From: an uncultured Eggerthellaceae bacterium
GTDB taxonomy: Bacteria > Actinomycetota > Coriobacteriia > Coriobacteriales > Eggerthellaceae
DNA length: 7,605 nt
Direction of reading: 5' to 3'
Assembly: GCA_910585565.1 (NCBI GenBank)
Contig: CAJUFC010000093.1
Location: 1 to 7,605 of the forward strand
Both the position numbers and the translations under genes were made by a program. The notes below the pieces were generated by a model. The model searched no databases. It saw nothing but the letters and a program-made list of their open reading frames with translations, and had not been told where the DNA came from. Every line of letters begins with the position of its first letter. Within the stretch, counting starts at the first letter, position 1. This document shows positions 6,653-7,605 of the stretch, in pieces.

Positions 6653-7605
6653 GTGAGCAAAATTCATTTCATAGGCATTGGTGGCGTTGGCATGAGCGGC
6701 ATTGCGAAGGTGGCCAAGGACCAGGGCTACGACGTGAGCGGCTCGGATTTGAAGTCGAGCCGTTATACGAAGCAGCTAGAGGATGCGGGCATCGCGGTGT
6801 CCATCGGGCATGCGGCGGCAAACATTCCCGAGGGGAGCGCTGATGAGGTGACGGTCGTCGTCTCCACGGCCATCCTCGACAACAATCCCGAGCTGTCCGA
6901 GGCGCACCGTCGCGGGCTGCCCATCATTCATCGGGCAGACATGCTTGCCCGCCTAGGCAAAGACCTCAAGACGCTTGCGGTGGCGGGCACTCACGGCAAA
7001 ACGACCACGTCCTCTATGCTGGCTACGGTGCTTGACGGCATCGGCGAGGACCCCACCTTCCTCATTGGCGGCATCGTGCACAAATATGGCACGAACGCTC
7101 GCAGCGGATCGGGGCCTCTGTATGTCATCGAGGCGGACGAGTCGGACAAGTCGTTCATGCGCTTTACGCCGGCTGCGGCCATCGTCACGAACATAGAGCC
7201 TGACCACCTTGACCATTACTCGGGGGTGGACGAGATTTATGCCCTGTTTGCCCGCTTTATCGCCTCGGTGCCAGATGGGTCTCCGGTCGTGGTGTGCGCC
7301 GACGACGAGAGGTTGCTTGCGCTGGCGCACGACAACGCCGCGAACGTGATTGGGTATGGATTTGGCGAGAGCGCTGACGTGCGCATCGTGGAGCACCATT
7401 GCGAAGGCATAGCCTCTCATTTCGAGCTGCGCTTCCCAGACGGAGGCACGGTGCGCTCTTCGATTAAGCAGAATCCCGGCATGCACAATATCCTCAATGG
7501 TGCGGCGGTGCTTGCGTTGCTTGACGCGCTCGGCTTCGACCGGGAGCGCACGGCGCAGGAGCTGGCCTCCTTTGCAGGGGTGCGTCGCCGGTTCGACCTC
7601 GTCGG
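6653..7605 (+). CDS. murC: UDP-MurNAc:L-alanine ligase MurC (3' end outside window)
   Basis: MurC carries out the first stem-peptide step, joining L-Ala to UDP-MurNAc with ATP in the cytoplasm. From GTG 6653 the frame stays open to the right edge, giving 317 complete codons. It is cut by the window rather than broken, and full-length MurC proteins are about 450-490 aa. The N-terminal nucleotide-sugar domain opens with FIGIGGVGMSGIA at 6-18, followed by VSGSDLKSS (28-36). Then come the P-loop AGTHGKTTTSS at 111-121 (Lys116), IEADESDKSF at 159-168, NIEPDHLDHYSG at 180-191, GMHNILNGAAVLAL at 276-289 and GVRRRFD at 309-315. The GIGGxGMSG opening and EADESDxSF are specific to MurC (Mpl shares parts, but the dcw position decides). 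It follows murG after 56 nt, so coupling is looser than elsewhere in the cluster. A five-codon ATG frame (6639-6656) overlaps its start. Confidence 0.96.
   Translation, partial: MSKIHFIGIGGVGMSGIAKVAKDQGYDVSGSDLKSSRYTKQLEDAGIAVSIGHAAANIPEGSADEVTVVVSTAILDNNPELSEAHRRGLPIIHRADMLARLGKDLKTLAVAGTHGKTTTSSMLATVLDGIGEDPTFLIGGIVHKYGTNARSGSGPLYVIEADESDKSFMRFTPAAAIVTNIEPDHLDHYSGVDEIYALFARFIASVPDGSPVVVCADDERLLALAHDNAANVIGYGFGESADVRIVEHHCEGIASHFELRFPDGGTVRSSIKQNPGMHNILNGAAVLALLDALGFDRERTAQELASFAGVRRRFDLV

Overview
This window is a compact, one-strand stretch of a bacterial division and cell-wall (dcw) cluster: the 3' end of murE, then complete murF, mraY, murD, ftsW and murG, then the 5' part of murC, which runs off the right edge. 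Gene order, moderately high GC (roughly 60% by eye) and the protein sequences fit an actinobacterium. The MurF (513 aa) and MurD (528 aa) are long, and FtsW (401 aa) lacks a very long C-terminal tail. I lean towards Coriobacteriia, possibly an Eggerthellaceae-like gut anaerobe, but that placement is inference from impression and was not tested by a search.

Layout: murE tail 1-96, murF 96-1637, mraY 1639-2688, murD 2690-4276, ftsW 4285-5490, murG 5487-6596, a 56-nt gap, murC 6653 to the end. Junctions are very tight: TGATG (murE/murF), the identical TAGCATG at murF/mraY and mraY/murD, 8 nt (murD/ftsW) and ATGA (ftsW/murG). No stretch of 300 bases lacks a gene. I see no tRNA, rRNA, mobile element, CRISPR array or clear intrinsic terminator.

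The genes form one pathway. MurC, MurD, MurE and MurF add the stem peptide to UDP-MurNAc in the cytoplasm. MraY moves the pentapeptide sugar to undecaprenyl phosphate at the inner face of the membrane (lipid I), and MurG adds GlcNAc to give lipid II. FtsW polymerises lipid II into septal glycan together with a partner class B PBP that is not in this window.

The cluster is ordinary in content, and I find no undescribed multi-gene system. The most notable feature is inside the 3' part of murD. There an AT-rich, in-frame segment (about 4051-4125, 31% GC by hand count) contains a near-consensus sigma-70 promoter (TTGACT, 16 nt, TATAAT) with an A-rich upstream tract. It points towards ftsW-murG-murC and seems to occupy a peptide insertion in MurD. 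Weaker observations are a LexA-like dyad next to that promoter, a strong Shine-Dalgarno sequence inside ftsW, and an odd murC start region.
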